DNA of 64,000 bases. Source: Nguyenibacter vanlangensis. GTDB lineage: Bacteria > Pseudomonadota > Alphaproteobacteria > Acetobacterales > Acetobacteraceae. The stretch lies in NCBI RefSeq assembly GCF_038719015.1, contig NZ_CP152276.1, positions 1,870,001 to 1,934,000 on the forward strand, in the 5' to 3' direction. The notes beneath the pieces are model-generated. The model did not search any database and was not told the DNA's origin. It saw only the letters and a list, made by a program, of their open reading frames with translations. The translations under genes and the position numbers were made by a program. Of the stretch, positions 8,391 through 18,394 are shown piece after piece. The number at the start of each line of letters is the position of its first letter. Positions within the stretch are counted from its first letter, which is position 1.

Positions 8391-8414
8391 CGCGTGCCCC
8401 TCGCGGGGCACGCG
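8391..8414. terminator. Hairpin between convergent genes
   Basis: CGCGTGCCCC, a TCGC loop and GGGGCACGCG form a perfect 10-bp stem between the convergent flavoprotein gene (plus) and GH3 gene (minus). No T-run follows, so a bidirectional transcription end is likely but not certain. I see nothing else in the 8276-8636 gap. Confidence 0.5.
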
Positions 8415-8636
8415 CGTCTGGTTAAGATTGCCCTTAGTCCGCGAAATTCGGGTCTTTCATTCACGAAATCGGATCAGTCCTGCAAAAAAGAACCGACCCG
8501 ATAACAAAATTGAACAACAAATTTCTAACGCATTCAGATATTTAATTCTCCGAATGTCGTTCGATCCGAATTCTATATTAGATAGGAACGTGTCTTCTAA
8601 ACAATTTCACACTCGCGGACGTCGACGCAGGCATCC

Positions 8637-10856
8637 CTAGTGGGGTTTCACCATATCGAGAGAAGAAAACTCGGCCCGCTGGAGGTGAAGCGGGAACTGA
8701 ATTTCCGCTTCGCCAGCATAGCGGCCGATAACCAACATTACGTTTTCTTCCGGGATGACCCATCGACCCAACTTGGTATCGTAGTTGGCCAATAGCCTTC
8801 GGTCGATTGTGACGCTGAGGTTTTTCTCCTCGCCTCTTCTCAGCCCCGACTTCACCCAGCCGAGGAGACGAATTTCACGTTTTCCGTCATTTGCGGGAAA
8901 CAGCCCATAAACCTGACTAACTTCCTTCCCGTCCGCACGGCCGTTGTTGCGGACGCGAAAGGTCACCGTGACATCATGCTGATGCGTGACGTTCATATTG
9001 GAATAGGAAAAAATTGTATAACTGAGGCCATAACCAAATGGATACAGGCAATTCGAGTGATGCTTGTAGTACCATTTATATCCAACGTCAGCCCCCTCTA
9101 TGAGAGGAATATCAAACATTGCTCCATCTGCTTTGTCGAATCCCGGTATAGTGGTACGAGGAGCATCGGCTTCGCGACGAGGAAAGCTCACAGGTAAACG
9201 GCCGGAGGGGTTAACCTGCCCACTGATCACGTCGCTTATCGCAGCCCCACCGCCTGAACCCGGATACCACGCCTCCATGACGCCCCGGACATCATGCAGC
9301 CATGGCATTTTGACCGCGCCTCCCGTTTCCAACACCACAACTACATTCCGGTTTGCCGCACCGACTGCGCTGATGAGCTGATCCTGACCCTCAGGTAAAG
9401 AGAGATCGGGAGCATCAAAACTTTCGACCATCCATTGCGTAGCGAAGATCAGAACCACGTCAGCCTGATGGGCAAGAGTAGCTGCCATAGAAGGATATCG
9501 ACCGTCGGTATATGTAATTTCGGCATTTGGCAGAGCCTTTCGAAGCTCTAGCAACGGGGAGCCAGGAAGATAGTCGACATAGCGACGCCCCATCTCACCC
9601 TCGCCGTCCGCCTTGATTCTGATTCCGGCGCCATACGGAGTGATGGATGACGATCCGCCACCCTCCAAAACGCCGAAATCCGCTCGACCTCCAACGACCA
9701 AGATTTTCAAACGTTTTTGAGCGGACAGTGGCAAAATATTACCATCGTTCTTCAGTAGTACAATAGCTTCGTCTTCCACATTACGGGCAATCGTCGTGTC
9801 GCCCTTGATATCTATCGCAGGCTGTCCCGAGGATGAGTGCTTCTCCAGCATGCCTTGGCGAGCCATCGTGGCGACAATGTTTTCGTTCATAGTATCGAGC
9901 CGCTGTTGCGACACGACACCTGCACGAACAGCGGATTTCAGCCCATCTCCAAACATCACAGATTTATCGAGTTGCGCTCCGGCCTCTTGATCAAGTCCCG
10001 AATTCGCATCGGATGGCGCCTTCACAGCCCCCCAATCGGACATGACCCACCCGTCGAACTTCAGTTCTTGACGGAGGAACCGCGTAAGAAGGTCATGATT
10101 CTGACATGACCAGACCGTACCTACCCTGTTATAGCCGCACATCACGACAGCAGGCTTGCCTAATCCCATAGCTATTTCAAACGCGAGAAGATCACTCTCG
10201 CGACCGGCCGCCTCCGCAATCATTACGTTGTAGAAGTTACGGTCAGTTTCTTGAAAATTGTATGCTACGTGTTTCAACGTCGCAATCAACCCGTTGGATT
10301 GGATTGCGGAGATCGCATATCCGGCCATGGTTCCCGTCAGTAACGGGTCCTCTCCGTAAGCTTCGAAATTTCTCCCTGCTCGAGGTTCCCGCGCCAGGTT
10401 GACGCTTGGCGCCAGCAATACATTGAAGCCCTTAGAACGGGCTTCCCGGGCCACCATGTCAGAACCTGCGTAAGACAACTCGATATTCCAAGTGGCTGAC
10501 GTAGCGAGCGTCGAAGGCAATCCAACTGCGCCATCACCTGGGCGTCCATTCAAAGGGTTGGTTACGCCCATTCCGGCGTCAGTCTCCTGCAACGCAGGGA
10601 TTCCTAACGAGGGAATACCGGGAACATATCCGGACGAGCCGATTGCTCCAGATGGTTTCTTAGACGTATGAAAGTCGACACCCAGATCACCGTGCAATAG
10701 GATAAATTTTTGATCAAACGTCATACGGTGGACCAAGTCTCGTGCCAACGACATGGGATCTGAAACTTGATGCCCGTCAGCACGGGCGATGCCAGGCGAT
10801 AAGAGCCATAGCACCATGCCGAAAAGGCTTAAAGGATTGGACTGGTATCTATTCAT
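8637..10856 (-). CDS. Exported GH3 beta-glucosidase
   Basis: A 739-residue glycoside hydrolase family 3 enzyme, probably a beta-glucosidase or related exo-glycosidase. I start it at ATG 10856, which gives a signal peptide (MNRYQSNPLSLFGMVLWLLS, cleavage near ARADG) behind an AGAGGG site; the frame is open upstream to 11003 without a good start. The TIM-barrel half contains LKHVAYNFQETDRNFYN and the nucleophile motif GWVMSDWGAV. The second half has VVVLETGGAVKMPW and a C-terminal fibronectin-III-like domain (FGYGLSYTIFSYSN onward). Length and domain order are typical of periplasmic GH3 enzymes. It is followed downstream only by the convergent flavoprotein gene, and the GH31 gene lies upstream in the same direction. 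Confidence 0.92.
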   Translation of the reverse strand: MNRYQSNPLSLFGMVLWLLSPGIARADGHQVSDPMSLARDLVHRMTFDQKFILLHGDLGVDFHTSKKPSGAIGSSGYVPGIPSLGIPALQETDAGMGVTNPLNGRPGDGAVGLPSTLATSATWNIELSYAGSDMVAREARSKGFNVLLAPSVNLAREPRAGRNFEAYGEDPLLTGTMAGYAISAIQSNGLIATLKHVAYNFQETDRNFYNVMIAEAAGRESDLLAFEIAMGLGKPAVVMCGYNRVGTVWSCQNHDLLTRFLRQELKFDGWVMSDWGAVKAPSDANSGLDQEAGAQLDKSVMFGDGLKSAVRAGVVSQQRLDTMNENIVATMARQGMLEKHSSSGQPAIDIKGDTTIARNVEDEAIVLLKNDGNILPLSAQKRLKILVVGGRADFGVLEGGGSSSITPYGAGIRIKADGEGEMGRRYVDYLPGSPLLELRKALPNAEITYTDGRYPSMAATLAHQADVVLIFATQWMVESFDAPDLSLPEGQDQLISAVGAANRNVVVVLETGGAVKMPWLHDVRGVMEAWYPGSGGGAAISDVISGQVNPSGRLPVSFPRREADAPRTTIPGFDKADGAMFDIPLIEGADVGYKWYYKHHSNCLYPFGYGLSYTIFSYSNMNVTHQHDVTVTFRVRNNGRADGKEVSQVYGLFPANDGKREIRLLGWVKSGLRRGEEKNLSVTIDRRLLANYDTKLGRWVIPEENVMLVIGRYAGEAEIQFPLHLQRAEFSSLDMVKPH

Positions 10857-11038
10857 AAAAGAGATTTCCCTCTGCCACCGTTCAAAACCCTGCATGACGG
10901 TCTGATAGAACCGGCCACACACACGTCCTTTACGAGAGTCCCGCCAGCTGTTGATGTACGGGTGCGGTTTTGAAAGTTGCTCCAAGTAGCCTGCGCCCCT
11001 CATTCCTACCGAGCCGCTCGCTCGAAACTCCGGATCAC

Positions 11039-13627
11039 CTATTGAACAACGATCGTATGAGCAGCTACAGTTGCTGGTAGGTCTACCGACACCGTTGTGG
11101 CATCCCTATGATGCCATTGCGAAGCCTCTAGCGGTGCACCGTCGAGTGCAGCCTTAGACTTTTCCGGTGCATTCAGACCATGTATGACGACGCTATAGCT
11201 TTGCCACCAAGGGTGATATGTCCCCTCAGGGGCACTGATTTTCACTTCAATACCACCATTACTTTCTGTACTGCAGAAAAATTCTGTCCGACTAAACACT
11301 CCCTTGGTATAATCAAGGCTGTGTCCATCGTCTGTGTAGACGCTACCATGGCAGTTTGGTCCTGGATAGACATCGATCTGCAATGGTCCCTTTGGTATAT
11401 CGTCAGTGCTCTGTACAAGAGCTTGATGGGGGACAATGCTACCCGCCCGCACAAATACCGGTAATTGGTCGAGTTGCGGTGTTACGGACAGCTGGTACGG
11501 CGTGCTGGCGTCCAACTTTTCAGGTTTGAGTAGTGAGGCTGAAGCTCCCATGAGCTGCAGCGGACGAAGTCCGATCAGCTTTTTTCCTGTCCAATAGTCG
11601 TACCAATCGCCTGGCGGCAATATGACATTGTAAGATCCAGGCGACTCGGGTGTCCAGCTTGGAGCTGAAAACGATCCCGGCGCCACCAGCAGCGCTGGGC
11701 CCCACATGAATTCCACTCCCCCCAGCAAATCCATCGGTGCGCCCCGAATCAACGTCTCAGGGAACTCCATGAATAGTGGGCGCATCATCGGTACGCCGGT
11801 GCGCGACGCCTCTTCCGAAAGAGTATAATTATAAGGCAGGAGACGGTAACGGCTTTCAATGAAACGCCGTCGGATAGCTTCGTGCGCGGCACCATCTCCC
11901 CATGGCTCCTGGGGGCCGCTCCACCGATCCGCATGAGAACGTGCGATCGGCGTAAACATGGCCAATTCGTACCACTTCGTTACAAGATCTGGAGTTGCCT
12001 TTCCGGCGAATCCCCCGATGTCCGCGCCGGCAAACGCGAACCCGCCCAGGCCGAGGCTCTCCAGCATCGGTACTGTCAGCGCCAGATGATTCCAGGAAGA
12101 CACGTTGTCACCCGTCCAGGTGACCCCGTAACGCTGGCCTCCTGCGTAGGACGCACGCGTCATCACAAAGGGACGCTCGTTAGGTTTTAGCGCAAGCAGC
12201 CCTTCATACGTCGCTCTATGGTTTTGCATCCCATAGATATTGTGGACCTCGCGGTGCTCAGCGACTCGCGGTGCGAATCCCGGCTCTTCAATACGATGCC
12301 GGTTGTCCAACGGCATCGTTTTCGTAGGGGAATTGAAAATAGCGGGTTCATTCATGTCGTTCCAAAATCCTGCCACGCCATCATCGATGTAGAATTCGCG
12401 ATACAGTTTCCCCCACCAGGCGCGCGTTGCCGCCTGCGTAAAATCCGGAAACAACGACGGACCGGGCCACACCGGACCGACATAGGGTTTCCCATCAGCG
12501 CCCCGAAGGAAGCGGTCCTGCGCCATCCCCGAGTCAAAGGGCGAGTAACCGATGTTGGGAGCGTCGGCGATATGCAGATCGGTAATCGCTATAGTACGAA
12601 TCCCGCGTGCAGAGAAATCGGCCACCATCTGACGGAAATTTGGGAAGGTCTTCGAATCTACGGTGAACGGCCGGTAATCTTGCTGATAGTCGATGTCCAG
12701 CCACACCGCATCGGCAGGCACGCGATCTGCTCGCAGGCGATCCACTATATTCCGCAGAGATTTTTCGGTAGGGTAGCTCCAACGTGATTGCTGGAACCCC
12801 AATGTCCAGCGAGGTTGCATGGCCGGGCGGCCCGTAAGCCGCGTGTATCCCGACATGACTTGCTTGGGGTTCGGTCCTCCCAAAACGTAATAGTCGATCG
12901 GGCCGCCCGCTGCGCCGATCCGCAGGGACTCAGGATCATCATGCCCGAAATCGAAAGTCGTCCTCCATGTATTGTCCAAAAATACGCCGTAGTAGGTCCC
13001 CTTCGTGAAGCCGATGAAAAAAGGAATGTCCTTATAGAGGGGATCCTGGCCCTCTCGGTAGGCATAGCTGTCCGTATTCCACATGACGTAGCTGTGCCCC
13101 CGCCGATCGAGAGGCCCGAACTTGTCGCCCAAGCCAAAATAATGGGCGTCTTGTGGGAGGACCTTCTTCATCTGAAAGGCAGTGCCGTCAGTCGTGTAAG
13201 CGGCGCTCTGGTCCGCGAGCAGTACATGTCCAGCCTTGTCCGCGATTGTTATGCCGCCTGTTTTGCGTAGCAGCGTGACTCTAAGCTCGCTTGTCTCAAA
13301 ACCCACATAATCGGCTGTGTCTATGTGGCGAATGGGCACGGCGGATGCTTTTGCATCGGGGAGAACGGCCCAAGAGGCGTCTTCGGGCAACTTACCGTCG
13401 CGCCCAATCCGCACGCGTACGATTCCCTCGGCGACTGCCGTGACCCTTGTCAACCCCATGCCGGAGTGCCACTCAAGGCCCGACGGCAGTAGATTAGCAG
13501 ATGCTTCGGTTGAAACGGGAGCTACCGTCGCCTGGGCTGCTCTCGTGGGGGCCACTGCGCCGACTAGGGCTCCACCAGAAAATGCTGTTGTAATGAATAG
13601 CGCGAGGGCGCTTCGACCGAAAGACAT
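11039..13627 (-). CDS. Exported GH31 alpha-glycosidase
   Basis: An 862-residue glycoside hydrolase family 31 enzyme (alpha-glucosidase / alpha-xylosidase class). I start it at ATG 13627, giving a signal peptide (MSFGRSALALFITTAFSGGA, end near TRAAQA). An N-terminal galactose-mutarotase-like sandwich precedes the barrel. Catalytic motifs are WLDIDYQQDYRPFTVD, GFWNDMNEPAIF (nucleophile aspartate) and GADIGGFAG, then RYRLLPYNYTL. A C-terminal beta domain includes PVFVRAGSIVP and YTDDGHSLDYTKG. It lies 180 bases upstream of the GH3 gene on the same strand, so the two likely act together on an oligosaccharide or plant glucoside. Confidence 0.92.
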   Translation of the reverse strand: MSFGRSALALFITTAFSGGALVGAVAPTRAAQATVAPVSTEASANLLPSGLEWHSGMGLTRVTAVAEGIVRVRIGRDGKLPEDASWAVLPDAKASAVPIRHIDTADYVGFETSELRVTLLRKTGGITIADKAGHVLLADQSAAYTTDGTAFQMKKVLPQDAHYFGLGDKFGPLDRRGHSYVMWNTDSYAYREGQDPLYKDIPFFIGFTKGTYYGVFLDNTWRTTFDFGHDDPESLRIGAAGGPIDYYVLGGPNPKQVMSGYTRLTGRPAMQPRWTLGFQQSRWSYPTEKSLRNIVDRLRADRVPADAVWLDIDYQQDYRPFTVDSKTFPNFRQMVADFSARGIRTIAITDLHIADAPNIGYSPFDSGMAQDRFLRGADGKPYVGPVWPGPSLFPDFTQAATRAWWGKLYREFYIDDGVAGFWNDMNEPAIFNSPTKTMPLDNRHRIEEPGFAPRVAEHREVHNIYGMQNHRATYEGLLALKPNERPFVMTRASYAGGQRYGVTWTGDNVSSWNHLALTVPMLESLGLGGFAFAGADIGGFAGKATPDLVTKWYELAMFTPIARSHADRWSGPQEPWGDGAAHEAIRRRFIESRYRLLPYNYTLSEEASRTGVPMMRPLFMEFPETLIRGAPMDLLGGVEFMWGPALLVAPGSFSAPSWTPESPGSYNVILPPGDWYDYWTGKKLIGLRPLQLMGASASLLKPEKLDASTPYQLSVTPQLDQLPVFVRAGSIVPHQALVQSTDDIPKGPLQIDVYPGPNCHGSVYTDDGHSLDYTKGVFSRTEFFCSTESNGGIEVKISAPEGTYHPWWQSYSVVIHGLNAPEKSKAALDGAPLEASQWHHRDATTVSVDLPATVAAHTIVVQ

Positions 13628-14348
13628 GTCAACTCCGTTGGGCGCAATGATAGGACATTTTGGCATGGTACCAACTTGTAACACCTAGATACCGTATCTC
13701 GCTGAGCGCGAGTGGACATCGACACCTCTTCCGCATGCAAGAGGACAGGCAAACCAAGACCCGCCTCGAGGAGGCGTGATGGAGTCTGAATCTCCGCTCG
13801 AATCGTCGATACGAAATCGGAACCGATATGATATGACACTTCAGTTGAATAATCCACTACAAATGGTGCATTCGGTCTGAATTTTGGATACGCTTCCGAA
13901 AGGCGTTTCATGGGGGCATGCATTTTTGGCTTGCGCCGGATTCTGTGTATTTTTCGCTTGAAATGTCTCCTTTTTCATGTGCATCATTCCGATACGGGCA
14001 TGAAACGTGTTGGCGTCTCAAGCTTTTTGGGGATGTCCAGCATGGCAGTGTCACTTCAGGAAAGTAAGCACACCTGGCGCTTCAAGCTGTCGCTCACCGA
14101 CGCTGCGCGGATGCCCGCGGTGCTGGTGCTTATAGCAAAGCGGCGGCATCGGCACTGGGGTACCTTATGTCTTGTAATTCGACATCACTCCGCCGGCCTA
14201 AGTGGCGGCTCGCCAGAGCACTGAGGGTCAATTGCAATTCAAGGGACGAAATCGCCTCTCTTCTTGCTTGGTTCAGATTTATACGTATCACCGCGCGTCG
14301 GTGTCCGGTTCAAGTGCCTCTATACCCTTACCCTGGAGAATCAAAGCT
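13628..14348. other. Divergent promoter region, no supportable gene
   Basis: About 720 bases between the divergent GH31 and TonB-receptor genes. Open frames at 13564-13923 (minus) and 13910-14224 (plus) lack recognisable domains and credible ribosome binding sites. Their proteins are rich in scattered cysteine, arginine and histidine as in non-coding frames. The stretch is more AT-rich than the ICE and must hold the two promoters. It may also hold remnants of a lost regulator. Confidence 0.45.
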
Positions 14349-16769
14349 ATGCACTTAAATAAAACTCGACGGTTGCATCAATTCATTGGCGTCTCCACTA
14401 TGGCGCTGCTTGTAGCGATCGGGGCAAGTGCCAAGGCCGACACTTCAACCCCTGTCGTTCCTAGTAAGCGTGGGAAAGCTGCGGCATCGTCGCAATTACG
14501 ACGACCGGCGTTGAGGGCGGCGCCCCGGGCAGCCACACAACCTGAGGAGATATCGGTAAGGGCGGGTGTTAGTTCCGCGAACGGCGTAACCAACACCACT
14601 CCGGGGGGTGGGTTAATGCCGCCGCAGAGCGCTCCAAAGTCAATCAGCGGCATTACGCGTGATTATATCGCGCGTCAGGCCCCGACTGCCAACGTGCAGG
14701 CGTTAATAGCCAATCTTGCCGGCGTCGTTTCTGGCTCACAGGATCCGCTCGGTCAAACTGCCACTCAGATGAGTATGCGCGGGTTGAACGAGACCGAGAT
14801 CGGGTTCACCTACGAGGGCGTTCAGCTTGCGGATGCCCTTACATACGAACCATATACGCAATCGATGGTGGATACTGACAACATCCAGAAGGTAGACGTA
14901 GCGCAGGGCGCGCCGGACCTGGCTGCGCCGGTTTATAATGCCGTCGGTGGCCTTATTAACGTGGAACTCCGGCACGCTTTGCAGCAGCAGCGCGTCACCA
15001 CCGACTTCACATTTGGATCTAAATCCCTGGAGCGCGAATTCCTTCGCTTCGATTCCGGCGAGATCGGACATTCAGGCATCAAGGCCTTTGCTTCTTTCTC
15101 CTCAACCTCCAACAATGAATGGCGTGGTGACGGAACGTTTCGGAAATATCACGTCGATGCTGAATTGCGTAAGGATTGGGGGCGTGGAGACAGCGCCGCG
15201 CTTATCTTCTCTTATGACAATCTGGAGCAGAACCTCTATCGCTCGGTTAGCATGACGCAATGGCGACAGTCGGGTACGAACTTTAATTACGACGGGACCT
15301 ATACTCCTGGTGATACGAATTGGGTCGGCCTGAACGCGATGCACCGCCGATCAGTGTCCTTTATCGCGCCGGTGAAGCTCAATCTCGGCCGAGGGTTCCA
15401 TTTGGATATTTCGCCAGGATACCAGCAATACGCGGACTACACTTTTGGGGGTACAAAAATATCGAATAAGGGCTCATTTTGGGGCAGTGAAGCTCTCCCA
15501 CCCCTCAATCTTCCCTATCAGACAAACGGCGTGACGACTGCTGAAACGGTCGATACCGCACCCCAGCAAATGAGCGAGATCAACGGCGTTCTGTCGTGGA
15601 AGTGCGGCCACAATACCGCGAGATTGGGGTATAACTATTCGTACCTGCAGATGGAAGCACCGCTCTGGTACGAGGCGGTGGGATATAATGGGAGCATGGC
15701 TAACGTCGAAGGGCGCTACCCAATTCTTCTGCCAAACGGCGGCCGGTACAATACGGAGGACTTCAATTTCAAACAGCAAGTGAATGCTGCGTTTCTTGAC
15801 GATACGATCAAGCTTTTGGACGATCGTCTAACACTTTATGCGGGCCTGCGTTACATGATGATCAGCCGCATCGCCACGAACGCTATTCCTGGTGCCATTC
15901 CGGGTTACCGCGTGGCAAAAAATTATGCCCAACCGTTGCCGCAGGTCGCGATATCCTATCAGATTACTCCCCGCGATCAGATCTACATTAATGGATCGAC
16001 CGCCTTTCGAGCCCCCAACTCCAATGTTTCCTATGGCAACTACTTCACAACCAGCCATCAGGGACCAGCAACCGTTCCGGGAAACATAACCGGGGAATAT
16101 GCGATTTCCGAAGAGTTGGGCTACCGTCACCATGGGTTGGTCAACGTCTCGGCCGCTCTATTCAACTACAACCTGACCCATACCCAGCTTACAGCTCAGC
16201 AATATATCGGTGGTATTTTGGCATCCTCCCCTGTTGACGGAGGCGGCAAGACGATGCGTGGCGCACAGCTCGAAGTTGGGATGACTCCGTGGCATCATTT
16301 TAGTCCCTATCTATCAGGTCAATATCTACACGCGACCATGAATAATAACTTCCAGGTATCGCCGGGCACTTATCTGCCAACTGCGGGTAAAATAGCCGTC
16401 CAGAGCCCCGAGTTTGTCGGCGCTCTTGGCTTGACCTATGACGACGGTCATGTCTTTGGAAATGTCACGGCGAACTATGTTGGTTCGCAATATGCGTCGA
16501 TGATGAATGACCAGAAGATGCCGTCCCGTGAAGTCGGAAACGCCTCGATCGGATATCGCTTTGCCTCACGATGGATCGTGCAGCACCCACAGATTCAGGT
16601 GAATGTCATCAACCTCGGTGGTCAATCGTATCTTTCCAATATTACAGGCGTTACCACCAATGCGCGGCCTGTGGTCGCCACCAATGGTAAGGTCGTGGCT
16701 CCCGGCACGGCATATTATTATATCGGTGGTGGTTTGGCGGTCACTTGTTCTCTGTCGGCGGCCTTCTAA
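14349..16769 (+). CDS. TonB-dependent outer-membrane receptor
   Basis: An 806-residue outer-membrane receptor importing a substrate with TonB energy. Start ATG 14349 follows CTGGAG and gives a signal peptide (cleavage near GASAKA). The plug domain runs roughly 110-250 (ANVQALIANLAGVVSGSQDP, MSMRGLNETEIGFTYEGVQL, VYNAVGGLINVEL), followed by a beta-barrel with FRAPNSNVSYG and the terminal phenylalanine in SLSAAF. The alanine- and arginine-rich linker at 30-75 is long, and no classical DxxTVxA TonB box is obvious. It stands alone on its strand and diverges from the glycosidase genes, which suggests a sugar or glycoside ligand rather than iron (inference). Confidence 0.9.
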   Translation: MHLNKTRRLHQFIGVSTMALLVAIGASAKADTSTPVVPSKRGKAAASSQLRRPALRAAPRAATQPEEISVRAGVSSANGVTNTTPGGGLMPPQSAPKSISGITRDYIARQAPTANVQALIANLAGVVSGSQDPLGQTATQMSMRGLNETEIGFTYEGVQLADALTYEPYTQSMVDTDNIQKVDVAQGAPDLAAPVYNAVGGLINVELRHALQQQRVTTDFTFGSKSLEREFLRFDSGEIGHSGIKAFASFSSTSNNEWRGDGTFRKYHVDAELRKDWGRGDSAALIFSYDNLEQNLYRSVSMTQWRQSGTNFNYDGTYTPGDTNWVGLNAMHRRSVSFIAPVKLNLGRGFHLDISPGYQQYADYTFGGTKISNKGSFWGSEALPPLNLPYQTNGVTTAETVDTAPQQMSEINGVLSWKCGHNTARLGYNYSYLQMEAPLWYEAVGYNGSMANVEGRYPILLPNGGRYNTEDFNFKQQVNAAFLDDTIKLLDDRLTLYAGLRYMMISRIATNAIPGAIPGYRVAKNYAQPLPQVAISYQITPRDQIYINGSTAFRAPNSNVSYGNYFTTSHQGPATVPGNITGEYAISEELGYRHHGLVNVSAALFNYNLTHTQLTAQQYIGGILASSPVDGGGKTMRGAQLEVGMTPWHHFSPYLSGQYLHATMNNNFQVSPGTYLPTAGKIAVQSPEFVGALGLTYDDGHVFGNVTANYVGSQYASMMNDQKMPSREVGNASIGYRFASRWIVQHPQIQVNVINLGGQSYLSNITGVTTNARPVVATNGKVVAPGTAYYYIGGGLAVTCSLSAAF

Positions 16770-17171
16770 GGTTCGGACGTCAGCCGGAAGCAAGCCTAAG
16801 CCGGGATGCTCCGCGCGTCGTCACCCTGGCTTTGGGCGCGGCGCAGCATCAGAGCATTCTGGTGAGTCGGAAAACGAGACGCTCGGGTGACGCGGTCGTG
16901 CGTACTACCCCGTAGCAGCCGAGCCTCGTTCGAGAAAAACTAGGATGCCTCGAATTCCATAGTCTTATCGAGCAGGGGGTTTAGGCGGAACGAATTCGTG
17001 ACCCACCCCTCATTAGACGAAAAAGAAGTGGAAATATCCACCAAATGAATGTAGCATGATCACGTGTTGGAGGAAGTTCGAGTTGATGGATGCATACGGT
17101 CCATGCGGGCGGGGGGTGCGTTGCCGGGGTATCATGCTTCCGCGCCGTCTTAAATCAGGGGGATCGCGGCC
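16770..17171. other. Promoter region of the iac-like operon
   Basis: About 400 bases between the receptor gene and the monooxygenase gene with no coding potential that I can support. It holds the palindrome at 17028-17041 and a ribosome binding site (AGGGGG) before ATG 17172. Confidence 0.5.
17028..17041. promoter_or_regulatory. Palindrome resembling the one at 7063, candidate operator
   Basis: GTGGAAATATCCAC, a 5-bp inverted repeat around AATA, lies about 130 bases before the iacA-like start. It closely resembles AGTGGAATATTCCA at 7061-7074 next to the MarR gene. A shared regulator is inferred. Confidence 0.4.
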
Positions 17172-18329
17172 ATGCTGAGATGCATCGCGTCGAATGAAGA
17201 AATGATCGCACAGGGCGCTGATTTCCATCAGCTGCTGAACGAGATCAGGAACCGTGCCCCGGAATTCCGGCATGCCCGCCGCCTGGCGCCCGATATCGTC
17301 GAAAAGTTCCGTCAGGTCGGTGTATATCGTGCGCTCGTGGCACGGCGTTTCGGAGGGATGGAAAGCGCGCCGGCGGCCTTCCTCCGTTTGATCGAGGATA
17401 TCAGCCATGCCGACGGGTCGGCAGGATGGGTGGCCAGTTTCGGCGTGTCCGCCACCTACCTGGCGGCATTGCCCGTTCCGACGTTGGAAGAGATTTATCG
17501 CGACGGCCCGGATGTCGTATTCGCGGGGGCCATCTTCCCGCCGCAGAAGGCCGAACGCGTGGACGGCGACACGGTCGTTGTCAACGGACGCTGGCCCTAC
17601 GCCAGCGGTTGCACCAGCGCCGCCCTAATCGGGGTCGGTATCGCCATGCAGGACGATGCCGGCGGCCTGCCGCGCACGGCCGTCATGCCGGCCTCCGCCG
17701 TGCGCATCGAGGAGACCTGGGATACGATCGGTCTCGCCGGAACCGGTAGCCATGACGTTGTGGTGGAAAATGTCCGCGTTCCCCTGTCCTGGACCTTTAT
17801 TCGGGGTGGCAGCCCCACCCTGGACAGCCCGATTTATCGCTACCCGTCCCTTGGCTTGGCCGCACAAGTTCTGACGGCGGTGGGGCTCGGCGTTGCGCAG
17901 CGCGCGATCGACGAGGTTCTGGCGATGGCCTCGGGGCGCTCGTCCATCACCGGTGCGCCGACCATGGCGGATCGTCCGCAGGTGCAGGCCGCGTTGGGCG
18001 AGGCCGAGGCCATGTTGTCGAGCGCGCGGAGTTTCTTTTACGACGTGACGCAACAGGTCTGGCAGATCCTGCTGGATGGCGGGCCGGTGCCCGATTCCCT
18101 GGCCAATCGTATTCGTCTCGCCGCCACCCATGGGGCCCAGGTCTCGGCACAGGTCACGCGGGATTGCTTTACCATGGGTGGAATCGTCGCGGTCCAGTCC
18201 GACCATATTCTCGGCCGCTGCATGCAGGATTGCGCGGTCGTCGCGCAACACGCCTTCATGGCAAAGGGAAATTACGAGTCCGCCGGACGTGTCATGCTGG
18301 GACGGGGCGGACGGCCCGGCTATCCCTGA
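17172..18329 (+). CDS. iacA: Acyl-CoA-dehydrogenase-fold flavin monooxygenase, IacA-like
   Basis: A 385-residue protein of the acyl-CoA dehydrogenase / HpaB-type monooxygenase fold. The N-terminal helical part (ARRLAPDIVEKFRQVGVYRA, FGGMES) leads to the middle beta domain (GAIFPPQKAERVDGDTVVVN, GRWPYASGCTSA, TGSHDVVVENVRVP). C-terminal helices carry FTMGGIVAVQSDHILGRCMQ. Group D flavin monooxygenases of this kind use reduced flavin from a separate reductase, here probably 23643. As first gene of an operon with Rieske, SDR, reductase and amidase genes in iac order, it fits IacA, which hydroxylates the indole ring of indole-3-acetate. The substrate is inferred from synteny. Confidence 0.75.
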   Translation: MLRCIASNEEMIAQGADFHQLLNEIRNRAPEFRHARRLAPDIVEKFRQVGVYRALVARRFGGMESAPAAFLRLIEDISHADGSAGWVASFGVSATYLAALPVPTLEEIYRDGPDVVFAGAIFPPQKAERVDGDTVVVNGRWPYASGCTSAALIGVGIAMQDDAGGLPRTAVMPASAVRIEETWDTIGLAGTGSHDVVVENVRVPLSWTFIRGGSPTLDSPIYRYPSLGLAAQVLTAVGLGVAQRAIDEVLAMASGRSSITGAPTMADRPQVQAALGEAEAMLSSARSFFYDVTQQVWQILLDGGPVPDSLANRIRLAATHGAQVSAQVTRDCFTMGGIVAVQSDHILGRCMQDCAVVAQHAFMAKGNYESAGRVMLGRGGRPGYP

Positions 18330-18394
18330 TTGTTCGCATGTGCCGATTGCAGGCACTCAGGTTCATTTGACAGACATCAATGGAGGAATGGCAC

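Noticed and set aside
13910..14224. Possible small gene between the GH31 and TonB genes
   Set aside because: No ribosome binding site, no recognisable domain and odd composition; kept only as an unassigned gap.
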